64,000 nucleotides of DNA, taken from contig CM020620.1 of the NCBI GenBank assembly GCA_009829735.1, positions 6,402,545-6,466,544 of the forward strand. The letters are read 5' to 3'. The notes beneath the pieces are model-generated. The model saw only the letters and a program-made list of their open reading frames with translations. It was not told the DNA's origin and did no database searches. Position numbers and translations under genes: made by a program. The stretch is from Pyropia yezoensis (lineage: Eukaryota; Rhodophyta; Bangiophyceae; Bangiales; Bangiaceae). Shown piece by piece: positions 34,724-43,250 of the stretch (positions are counted from its first letter, which is position 1; each line of letters starts with the position of its first letter).

Positions 34724-35302
34724 TTACGGAAGCACTGTCAAACCCAAGCGCGTCCGCTGGAGGCGCGCACAAGCTAGCAGGCGCTGTCTTTGTACTGTTC
34801 TTAATGGTCCTCTCACCCACCGGTCCCTGGTGACGAGGGCTTTTCGTGCACCATTTTCCGTGCGCTGCTTCTTCTCTGCGGCATTGCGCACCGCCTCCTC
34901 AAGCTTATCAGCATCCTCGCTCAGCTTTTCGGTGATGGCCTTCGTCACGGCCTCAGAAATGGCTAACGTCGCCTTCCCACTATTTGAGATTGAGCCATAC
35001 GCCCACGTTACCTACTCCATTTGCCGCACGGTCTCCGGCTGCAGACGGGCTACAAGAGTGGGAAGGTTGATGGCCCTGTCGGCGGCGGCCGTGCCCCTAT
35101 CTGTGCGCAATCCATTCCGGTCGATCCTTGTGACGTCAACCGGCAACATACCGCCGTTTTTAAACCTGGACTTGATGCGCTCAGGCGTCACAGCAAAGAT
35201 GCTGTCAACGCTGATGTCTTGGTTGTGCGCAAGAATACAACAACATCCATGTGCATGTATTTTTAGAAGGTCTGACGCCCAGATCATGCGTGTTTTTCTC
35301 AT
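34724..35302 (-). pseudogene. orphan coding remnant with one in-frame stop
   Basis: One minus-strand frame runs from 35302 (MRKTRMIWASDLLK) to a stop at 35012-35014 and then continues in the same frame to 34724. Both halves look protein-like: the first has SIFAVTPERIKSRFKNGG and RAINLPTLVARLQPE, the second a predicted coiled coil (AITEKLSEDADKLEEAVRNAAEKKQR) that is basic at its end. No family is recognised. Its N-terminal third overlaps the 265-bp repeat that recurs at 46862-47125, so it is probably part of a multicopy element. Confidence 0.4.
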
Positions 35303-35466
35303 TCCTCACTGAAAGTAGGAGCGAAGAGGAGAACTACACAACCCGGTCACAGGTCTGCCTCCAGCGCGCCTCCTGGGGCGCCGCTGTGGTCTACATCTCC
35401 GGCATTGGTGGACCCCTGACACCGGCCTACTATGTACTGCACCGGCGTGCCCCGGACCTGGGCCCG
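35202..35466 (+). repeat. 265-bp direct repeat, copy 1
   Basis: It is nearly identical to 46862-47125: two substitutions near 35222-35225 and a 1-nt indel near 35326 are seen. The copies flank the complete Ty3 element B. The sharp ends (both stop at GGCCCG) suggest a defined unit. Confidence 0.95.
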
Positions 35467-36107
35467 TCTACCTTCCACGACCAAGACTGCCGGGAACTGC
35501 TCACGAAGCCAAAGATCACGTGAGGTGTCCTCCAAGGCGTTCACCCATCACGAACGGACCAGACAGGGACAGGAGAAAGATACAAGCCAACCAAAACGAC
35601 AATACGTCAGGGGACATCCCGCAATCGGGGCCCGCCCCGGCGCCTCGCCACCGTGCACCTTGGTAATCTCCGCCGACCCGTGCGGCCGGCCAACCAATTC
35701 CCGCGCGACCGCGCGCCCCGCCCATCCACGTGTACCCCCCTGGCTTTCCAATCCATATATTGGACAGCGGGGGGGGCGCCCCATACGTGGGGGAGCTCCC
35801 CGCCATCTACGCCCATCAAGGGGGCGGCGCAACGCTTGGGGGGAGAACGATAGGATCTCCCAGCAAGTCCGCGGCCTCAGCCGCCGGGGCGGCCGGCCGT
35901 GGTGACGTGGACGGGCTCGTGGCGGCGTCATGTGCGAGGGGGCGATGAAGGCGGGGTGCGCACGTCAGGGTGGGGGGGGGGGGGCGGTACGCGTATATCC
36001 GGGGGTACAAACAGCGCCTTGGGATCTTGGCGTGGCGCCCGCCGCAGGCAATGAGGGAAGGGGGGACTGTGACATAGCCATCTCGAGATGGGTGGTAGAG
36101 CAGTCAT
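35467..36107. other. no gene seen
   Basis: GC-rich stretch with the palindrome CCAATCCATATATTGG near 35748 and a G12 run near 35975; short ORFs only. It is the left flank into which element B inserted. Confidence 0.45.
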
Positions 36108-36112
36108 GTTGG
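36108..36112. repeat. target-site duplication GTTGG, left
   Basis: GTTGG abuts the left LTR and recurs directly after the right LTR at 45765-45769, the 5-bp duplication expected for Ty3 integration. Confidence 0.9.
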
Positions 36113-36684
36113 TGTGGTATAAAACTCGATCCTCTCAGACACGTGTCAATATCCCTCGGGGGAAAGGGACAGGTAACGCAGAAAGGGGAACTACGAGAAT
36201 GGTATGCCTGTTGCCTCACGTGCCTGCTCGCAGGGCAAACAGATACGCACGGTAGTGCACACGGGGAAGAGGAAAGCAAACGCGCAGTTTTCTTTTTCCC
36301 TGAGGGCGCGGGCCGAGGGCGCCTCGCTGTCCCTCTTAACGTGCATCTGGGGGAACCCCGGCACGTTGGCCCGGTAGCCCCCCCATAACCCCGAGTGGCC
36401 CCGACCCGAGTCTAACCTCGTCAGGTCGGGGGCCACTATCACTACTAATTCTATTCCCACTCACTAATCTCACACTCAAATTCTCTCAAATCAAGTCCCT
36501 CACAAATATGCAAAAACACATCAGAAATCCCTCTCTCGCGTGTGGATAGCGTAGTCCACCGCATCCCAGTGCCGGGCACGGGCCACGGCCGCCAACCATC
36601 GCCACACGGCGGGCGTGTTCTGGCACCTGGTGCCCTCTGGTTGCAGTCCCGGGTCGGCGCCAAGTCGGGGCCAGGGATGCTACA
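36113..36684 (-). repeat. 3' LTR of element B (572 bp)
   Basis: It is bounded by TG...CA on either strand reading (plus strand TGTGGTAT to GCTACA) and appears identical, base for base, to 45193-45764. A purine tract adjoins its inner edge. Confidence 0.97.
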
Positions 36685-36700
36685 TAGCTCCCTCCCTAGC
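36685..36700 (-). other. polypurine tract of element B
   Basis: The minus strand reads TAGGGAGGGAGCTA just upstream of the LTR start TGTAGC, the expected place for plus-strand priming. Confidence 0.6.
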
Positions 36701-37072
36701 CCGGCACGTCCTCGGGCCGAACCAGGTGCCACCGTGCACAGCCTCGAGCACGTCCACACCGGTGCCGAGGTCGAGCGTCTTCACCCCGGTCACGATCACC
36801 TGCCCCAATTCTGCCCCCTCCCCTTCCGCTCCTTCACCTTGGCCCTCTCGTTCCCCGGAGTCTGGACGGTATGTCCAGTTCCGAGATCCAGGCGGGGCCC
36901 GTGGTTCCGGCGGCGAGTGTTGTGGAGGAGAACTCGGGTAGTCGCGCCCCTCTCCTGCCTCCGGTTCCTCGGATGTCGGTGCCGGCGCCGGTCGCTACGG
37001 CGGGGACGGATCGAGTTCCCCCGGCTTCCGCGATGCACCCGGTCGAGGCCCCCCCCGGAGGGTCTCCCGGCG

Positions 37073-38989
37073 ATGCTCCTTGGGCAGGACCCTCTGGCGG
37101 CCCGGCGTTACTCCACGGTGGTCGGCAACGCCGGCGCGGCCCAGTGCCAGCAGGATTGCATGGACCTCTGGCGCAAGGAACTCCAGCGCGGGGTCTTGAC
37201 CGAGATGGACAAGGCACGTCTTCATACGGCGGACCAGATGCGCCTGGCACAAGACCGCTCTCAGAGCTTCTCGGGTTCCTCTTGGGTTGCTCGTCTGGAG
37301 GATCTCCCCTTCGCACTGGTACTGGATCTACCCTTGACCGAGCGTCGCGTGTCCGCGTCCGTTCTCCGGTGGCCGGAGGAGGAAGGGTACGTCCACCGGG
37401 CGCTCAAGGTCTGGGACGAGGCGCTCAAGGGGTCGGGAAGCTTGAACTGCGACCCCCGTCCGAGCATGGTCGCTCTGGAGCCGCCTTTCTTGACCCGGAA
37501 ATACTCCAAGTTGTCGCCGGCACGGGAGCAGGGTGAGCGACGCGGGCGTCAGCGTGACTTCCTTGTGAGCTGCAATCACCAGGAGTTCTGGAAGCTGGAC
37601 AAGGCTAACCGGGCGGCATACTACCCCAAGGTCATCCCGCAGCAGCAGGAAGTCGAGATCCCGGTCGGGTTTGCTCCTTCCAGCATCCCTTGCACCTGGT
37701 ACTTCTTGGACGCCTTGACTCAGGCGTCGATCAAGGGCTTCTTCCACTCAATCCCGTACATGATGTACACGTCCGAGATGACAGTCTTGGCGGCCAACCA
37801 CTGGCTTCATGAGGTCTTGGTGTCCAACCGGCTTTGGTTTCTCCCTGACCTCCTGATGGTCTGGATTGTCGACAAGTTGACCGTCGACTTCCTGTGCAGC
37901 CAGGACGAGGAGTACAAGGAGCTCTTCCAGGCGATGATCGACTTCCGGCGTCTGGTGCCGGTGCATGACCGGAACTTCTTGAACGCGATTGCCGACCAGA
38001 ACCGCCCGCGTCGGGATGGCTACGGTTGGGCGCAGGTGGTCTACCAGTCTTCTCCGGCTAAGGTGCAGCTGGCGACGCCGCTTCCGGCGTGGCCGCAGCT
38101 AGGTAGCTTTCCTGCTCCGGCCGCCCTTGATCTTCTGCCAGTTGGGCCGCCGGTACAGGAGTCGGGATGGGTCGCGGCGGTCGGTCGGGCGTCTGCGGCG
38201 GCTCCGCTTCCTCCTGTTGCCCCTGTCGCCCCGGTTGCCTCGCCTGAACCGTCACCGGCGCGTCCGCGCCCTGTTCCTGCTGTGCCAGTACTTCAAGCTC
38301 CTCCGGCACCGCGCTTGTCTGCGGCGAGTCTGGGAGTGGCCGTGCGGTCGCCGATTACTCCGGCCGCTCTACCCCGGACGCCTTCTTCCAACGCCGGCGG
38401 CGCTGTGCCTCCGCTGGAGTTGGGTACTCCGGTCTCGGGGGCCGTTGTGGACCGTCCGGTAGTGTCATCCTCGGGCCGGTTCGAGATTCCGGCGCCGACT
38501 CTGCGCCTTACCCGCTTCCGGGTGCCTGACTGGTACCTGAACCAAGGTGGTCCAACATGCGACCAGTACGACGTCGGCATGATTGAAGACCAGCTGGGTC
38601 GTCTTCCGGTGCAGGTTGAAGGCGTCGGGTCTTCTCTGGTGCTGGGCACTTACGCCAGTGTCTTGAACGACGTGGTCGACCGGGTGTTTGCTTGCGCGGA
38701 CAGCGGCCAGATGTCGAACAACCCGGTGGTTGGCGAACTTCTGGCGACTTTGACGCGGCATGGCCTGGCCCAGCAGTGGTCAGAGACCTTCACGGGCTTC
38801 CAGCGGCGCCGACGGACATATCTGGATGAGCGGGAGCCACCGGCAACTACTGGTACTACTCCGATGGCGTCATACCGGGATGCGCCGCGTCCACCGCACT
38901 ACGTCATCCCGTCTTCCTCCGGTTCCCGTCGTACCGCGGGGGCAGCGCCGGAGGATACTCCCTCGGCTCAGCGTCCGCGCCGAGAGTAG
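37073..38989 (+). CDS. antisense ORF (aORF-B) between pol and 3' LTR of element B
   Basis: A 638-codon ORF runs opposite to gag-pol and ends 146 bp from the pol stop, mirroring aORF-A (647 codons). Start used: ATG at 37073 (MLLGQDPLAARR). A protein-like N-terminal extension lies in another frame from the ATG at 36871 (MSSSEIQAGPVVP) and would join over a C7 run near 37050, so the ORF may carry one indel. Residues about 20-330 are well-composed and partly helical, with a YYPKV block, AANHWLHEVLV and a long aromatic helix (LWFLPDLLMVWIVDKL). A Pro/Ala linker and a second folded-looking segment (WYLNQGGPTCDQYDVG to TRHGLAQQW) follow. No zinc finger, protease, envelope or membrane features are seen. 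Function unknown; distant similarity to aORF-A is my reading of shared motif order. Confidence 0.75.
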   Translation: MLLGQDPLAARRYSTVVGNAGAAQCQQDCMDLWRKELQRGVLTEMDKARLHTADQMRLAQDRSQSFSGSSWVARLEDLPFALVLDLPLTERRVSASVLRWPEEEGYVHRALKVWDEALKGSGSLNCDPRPSMVALEPPFLTRKYSKLSPAREQGERRGRQRDFLVSCNHQEFWKLDKANRAAYYPKVIPQQQEVEIPVGFAPSSIPCTWYFLDALTQASIKGFFHSIPYMMYTSEMTVLAANHWLHEVLVSNRLWFLPDLLMVWIVDKLTVDFLCSQDEEYKELFQAMIDFRRLVPVHDRNFLNAIADQNRPRRDGYGWAQVVYQSSPAKVQLATPLPAWPQLGSFPAPAALDLLPVGPPVQESGWVAAVGRASAAAPLPPVAPVAPVASPEPSPARPRPVPAVPVLQAPPAPRLSAASLGVAVRSPITPAALPRTPSSNAGGAVPPLELGTPVSGAVVDRPVVSSSGRFEIPAPTLRLTRFRVPDWYLNQGGPTCDQYDVGMIEDQLGRLPVQVEGVGSSLVLGTYASVLNDVVDRVFACADSGQMSNNPVVGELLATLTRHGLAQQWSETFTGFQRRRRTYLDEREPPATTGTTPMASYRDAPRPPHYVIPSSSGSRRTAGAAPEDTPSAQRPRRE

Positions 38990-39134
38990 TAGTTGGAGGC
39001 AAGGAGGGTGAGGGTCTTGGGAGAAGCGAGGAGGGAAGAGGCGGAGAGAAGGGTTGCTCGAACGGGTGCTTGGTTTCCTTGATTGTTCCATGCTTGCATT
39101 GCGTGTTCTCCTTGATATACCCGTTCCCTTCTTC

Positions 39135-42100
39135 TCAATCCTCTTGTTCCGCATCCGTTGCGGGTGAGCTCGTCTCGTCCCGAGGGTCTTGGTTGGCCCC
39201 GTCCTCTTGGTCCTCCTCCGTGTCCGACTCCAGAATCTTGCCGGCTCTGGCCACGGGAGTGCCCTCAATCCCGTTCCGTCGCGTGTAGGCACAGACGTCC
39301 GCGATGGGTAGCCGGTTTGAGGGTTCCCATGTATCATCTGCCGGGTTGAAACCGAACCAGCGTACTCGCAGGTACAGGCGTCCATCTCTCCAGGCATGGT
39401 CGACAAACTTGACGTAGACAAATTCCCGACCTTCTTCTTGGGATAGCCAGGGTATCGCAGTCCGCTTACGCCGGGTCAAGTCCCGTTGGCTTGGCGGTGG
39501 AGCTCGGGTGACATGGTCGCTGCTCACCCGGTACGGAGAGCCATCCACGTCTAGAAGGAAGGTCCAGCCATCCGTATTGAGAATCTCATAAGGTCCATCC
39601 GTCTTAGAGTCCAGCTTCCCCCGGGTCTTGCTATGGTTGTCCACAAAAACCCAGTCGCCACCACCCAGTTCCTTGTTCTTTTCCCGGACACCCTTGTCAT
39701 AGTCCCGCTTGTATCGCTCCTGGGTCTTTGAAATTGACTCCTTGACTCTTGGGAGCAGGAGCTTTAGTTGTTCCAGGAACTCATCCTTTGCCTTGGGACC
39801 TGACTTCAGTGCAGGCTGGAGACCATCCGGTATTCTTTCCAGGGAGAAGTTGGTCAGCCGCCTTGGGGTGACAAAGTCGAGTGGAGCGACTCCCGTTGTC
39901 CGGTGAACTCGGGAGTTGTAGGCTAGAGTGAGGACAGCCAGGAGCTCGTCCCAGTCTTCTTGGTGCTCCTCCACGTAGTGCCGTAGCATGTCCACTAGGG
40001 TCCGGTTGAATCGTTCCACCTGGCCGTTCGTTTGAGGGTGGTACGTCGTGGTGTACAAGTTCTTGATGCCCATCAGGTCACAGACTCCTTGGAAGAACAG
40101 GGATGCAAACTGGGGACCGTTGTCGGTTAAGACGGAGTCTGGAGGGCCGTAGGCAGCTATCCAGTACTCGCAGAAGGCCGACGTGACATCCAGAGCCGTG
40201 ATGGTTCTCAACGGGATTGCTCGAGTGAACTTGGAGAACCGGTCACAAATGATGAGCAGGTATATGTTGCCACTGGAGGTCTCAGGTAGGGGCCCCAGGA
40301 TGTCCATGCTTAAGCTTGCAAAGGGCTCCGCCGCAGGGAATAGGCGTAGCTTAGAAGTCTTCTTCCTCTGGGACAACCGGTTCCTTGCACAAGAAATACA
40401 AGCCTCCAGGCACTTATGGACGTCACTGGCCATGGTTTCCCAGTAATAATGTCGTCTCATGGAAGCATACATCCGATTGATACCAGGATGCCCGGCCTGG
40501 GGAGACGAGTGCTCCAGGCGTAGGATGTCAGTCCGTAGGCTCCGGGGTACGTAGACTTGAGTTGCCCCATCGAAGGGTGACACCCGTACCAGGAGTCCGT
40601 CTGTAGACTCGGAGAAGCGACTGTTCCGGTTCAGGTCCATTTGGTGGCGAAGCTCCAAGCATTGAGGGTCCGTCAATTGTGCCTCCAGCATCCGGTGAAT
40701 GGTTACCGGTTGATGAGCGTCAGGTGTCTCGTACAGGGGAGCGTGCCAGCCACGTCCGACATTCGGGAGGATGAAGCAAGGTATTTCCTCCGGGATAGGA
40801 CCGGTATCGGCTGCAGGAGTCTCCAGCCGGGACATGGTGTCGGCGCAGTGGTGCTCCCTCCCTGCTCTGGTGCACACCTTGTACTTGAACTCCGAAAGGC
40901 GTAGGCGCCACCGGGCGACCCTTCCTTGACTGCTGTCCATGCATAGCAGCCACCTTAGACTGGCGTGGTCCGTCCGGATGAGGAACTCTTGTCCTTCAAG
41001 ATATGGACGTAACAGGAAGCAAGCCCAGACGACCGCCAAGCACTCGCGCTCGGTCGTGGAATAGTTCTTCTCGGCTGGAGTCAAGACGCGACTGTAGTAG
41101 CCTATCGGGAGGAAGTGCCCATCAGGTTGCTGCTGGAGTAGTGAGCACCCCACCTGGACGCCACAGGCATCAGTCTCCAGAACAAACTGGCCCTCCCGCT
41201 TGGGTAACGCCAGTACTGGAGTGGTGGTCAGGCGCTTCTTGAGCTCTTCGAAGGCTGCTGTCTGCTTCTCGTCGAACACCGGGAGTTGTGCTGGAAGCTT
41301 CTTGCTAGTAAGCTTGGTCAAGGGCCGGGCAATCAGAGCGTAGTCCCGTACGAACCGGCGGTAGACGTTGCACATACCCAGGAAGCTCTTGAGTTCCGTC
41401 TGGGTTTTAGGTTGCCGTGCATGCCGGAGGGCCTTGATGTTCTTCTCATTGACTCGGAGCTCCCCCGGACTCAGCACGTGCCCCAGGTACTCCACCTCAG
41501 TCTCAAACAGGTGGCACTTCTCGGCCTTGAGGGTAACTCCAGCCTTGGACAGGAGGGCCAGGACCTCTCGAAGGTGCTCCAGGTGTTCCGCTGGGGTCTT
41601 GGAGAAAACAATGATGTCGTCCAGGTAGACCAAACATGTTCTCCACCTTAGCCCCGACAGGATGATGTCGATGGCTCTCTGGAAGGTTGCCGGAGCATTA
41701 GTGAGACCAAAAGGGAGACGCTTGCACCGGAATAGTCCCAGGTGGCACGTGAAGGTAGTCTTGTCCTTGTCCTCGTCAGCCAGAGGGATCTGCCAGTAAC
41801 CGGCATTACAATCCAGCGTCGAGAAGAGGGTGGCATCACCAAGAAAGTCGAGGCAATCATCCATCCGGGGTATCGGGTATACATCCTTGACTGTCATCTC
41901 GTTCAGGCGTCTGTAGTCAACGCAGAAACGGAAGTGACCGCCAGGTTTCGGGACGACTACCACCGGGAAAGCCCACTCGCCATCAGACGGCTCGATAACA
42001 TCCATCTTGAGCATCTTGTTAACCTGCTTCTCAATCTCATCCCGGCGATGAGGTCCAGCCCGGTATGGGTGCATGTGCACTGGTTTGGCATCTGGCTTGA

Positions 42101-43250
42101 GTTGAATCCGGTGTAGGGTGGCGTCCATCTTGCCCAGCTCTCCGGACCACAGGTGCCGATGTTCCTGGAGAAGCTTCTCCAGTGCCTCCTTCAAGTCGAG
42201 AGGGACGTTTTCTTGGTTGACCTTCGGCATCCCGGGCGGTGCTTGTTCGGGCTTCGGAGTAGTACGGCCAGCCTGCTCTTGTTCCGGAGATACGTCTAAG
42301 GCCGTCAAGTTGGATGCCAGCTCTTGTTGCAGGTTGAAGAGGTCTTCCTTGCTCATAGCGCGGGCGGACCCCCGGTAAGGCTCTGCTGTACCAACTCGAG
42401 TGCCCTTGGCGAGGGTTATTGGCTTCCGGCTCACGTTGACGATCAGCACCGAGAACGGGGTGTGCCTCTCCACCTTCTTGTGGTGTCCGTGGGCTAGGTA
42501 TAATCGGTGTTTCGCCAGAAATTCCTTGCGTCCGTAGATCAGGCATTGACCTGCAGTCCGGGTCGTGACTTGAACCTTGGTCTCCGAGCGAGGAGGTAGG
42601 AGCACCGGTTTGATGAGGGTCAAGGTAGAGGGTGGGATGCGTTCCTTCTGGTTCTTGGCCACACGAACCTTGGTGTCCAGGTGCTCCAGCACTGGTGACA
42701 CAAACCCATGGTTGAACTGCACCTTTCCTTCTCCGGGTAGGATGCTCTTGACATGCTGCTTCTGGAAGTCCCAGCCTAGGATGAGGGGGACTGATAAGGT
42801 CTTGACTACTAGAAAGGGAAAAAGCATTGGTTCATTGTTGACATAGATGGCGACGGGAAGACGGCCAAGCGGTCGTAGGGTTTGACCTGATGCGTCTACA
42901 ATCCGGGTCTTGGTAGGCGCTCTCCAGGCATGTCGACGCCAGCCCGGAGGTAACAGGTTCTCAGTGATGACGCTTGGTCCGGCTCCCGTGTCGACCACCG
43001 GCGTAACAGCTTGGGGGAGGCTATCCCCCACACGCATACGAGCATTAATCTTGAGGTTTTCCTTACGCAGGACGAGCAAGGTCCCCTTGAACAAACAGGG
43101 TGTCCAGGCGGCTACCGGTTGAGCAGGTAACTGCCGTCCTTTCTCCCGGCACGCAAGGGGAGAACAGGTAGAAGTACCCTGCCGTTGGAGATTCGGGAAG
43201 ACACTTGGGGAGAGCGCCTGCCCTACTCGTTTCCCGGCTCCGAGGAGTCC
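39135..43250 (-). CDS. pol: Pol polyprotein of element B (PR-RT-RNaseH-IN-chromodomain), expressed by -1 frameshift
   Basis: The frame is open from 43250, overlaps the gag end by 28 nt and lies in the -1 frame, so a Gag-Pol fusion by ribosomal slippage is expected. Domains in order: aspartic protease with VVDTGAGPSVI; reverse transcriptase with FCVDYRRLN, LPFGLTNAP and the catalytic YLDD at 41616-41627; RNase H starting FVLETDACG with TERECLAVVW and RTDHASLRWLL; integrase with the HHCC finger (HSSPQAGH, CISCARN), MDILGPLP, VLTDNGPQF and QVERFN; and a C-terminal chromodomain (EFVYVKFVDHAW to DDTWEP, about 39330-39430) that would steer insertion to modified histones. All catalytic residues are present and no stops occur. 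It is the intact relative of the broken pol at 1-2122. Confidence 0.97.
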   Translation of the reverse strand, partial: GLLGAGKRVGQALSPSVFPNLQRQGTSTCSPLACREKGRQLPAQPVAAWTPCLFKGTLLVLRKENLKINARMRVGDSLPQAVTPVVDTGAGPSVITENLLPPGWRRHAWRAPTKTRIVDASGQTLRPLGRLPVAIYVNNEPMLFPFLVVKTLSVPLILGWDFQKQHVKSILPGEGKVQFNHGFVSPVLEHLDTKVRVAKNQKERIPPSTLTLIKPVLLPPRSETKVQVTTRTAGQCLIYGRKEFLAKHRLYLAHGHHKKVERHTPFSVLIVNVSRKPITLAKGTRVGTAEPYRGSARAMSKEDLFNLQQELASNLTALDVSPEQEQAGRTTPKPEQAPPGMPKVNQENVPLDLKEALEKLLQEHRHLWSGELGKMDATLHRIQLKPDAKPVHMHPYRAGPHRRDEIEKQVNKMLKMDVIEPSDGEWAFPVVVVPKPGGHFRFCVDYRRLNEMTVKDVYPIPRMDDCLDFLGDATLFSTLDCNAGYWQIPLADEDKDKTTFTCHLGLFRCKRLPFGLTNAPATFQRAIDIILSGLRWRTCLVYLDDIIVFSKTPAEHLEHLREVLALLSKAGVTLKAEKCHLFETEVEYLGHVLSPGELRVNEKNIKALRHARQPKTQTELKSFLGMCNVYRRFVRDYALIARPLTKLTSKKLPAQLPVFDEKQTAAFEELKKRLTTTPVLALPKREGQFVLETDACGVQVGCSLLQQQPDGHFLPIGYYSRVLTPAEKNYSTTERECLAVVWACFLLRPYLEGQEFLIRTDHASLRWLLCMDSSQGRVARWRLRLSEFKYKVCTRAGREHHCADTMSRLETPAADTGPIPEEIPCFILPNVGRGWHAPLYETPDAHQPVTIHRMLEAQLTDPQCLELRHQMDLNRNSRFSESTDGLLVRVSPFDGATQVYVPRSLRTDILRLEHSSPQAGHPGINRMYASMRRHYYWETMASDVHKCLEACISCARNRLSQRKKTSKLRLFPAAEPFASLSMDILGPLPETSSGNIYLLIICDRFSKFTRAIPLRTITALDVTSAFCEYWIAAYGPPDSVLTDNGPQFASLFFQGVCDLMGIKNLYTTTYHPQTNGQVERFNRTLVDMLRHYVEEHQEDWDELLAVLTLAYNSRVHRTTGVAPLDFVTPRRLTNFSLERIPDGLQPALKSGPKAKDEFLEQLKLLLPRVKESISKTQERYKRDYDKGVREKNKELGGGDWVFVDNHSKTRGKLDSKTDGPYEILNTDGWTFLLDVDGSPYRVSSDHVTRAPPPSQRDLTRRKRTAIPWLSQEEGREFVYVKFVDHAWRDGRLYLRVRWFGFNPADDTWEPSNRLPIADVCAYTRRNGIEGTPVARAGKILESDTEEDQEDGANQDPRDETSSPATDAEQED

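Noticed and set aside
36542-37072. Extension of the antisense ORF back into the LTR
   Set aside because: The frame is open but begins in the LTR and reads as Arg/Pro-rich noise; the coding-like N-terminus is in another frame.
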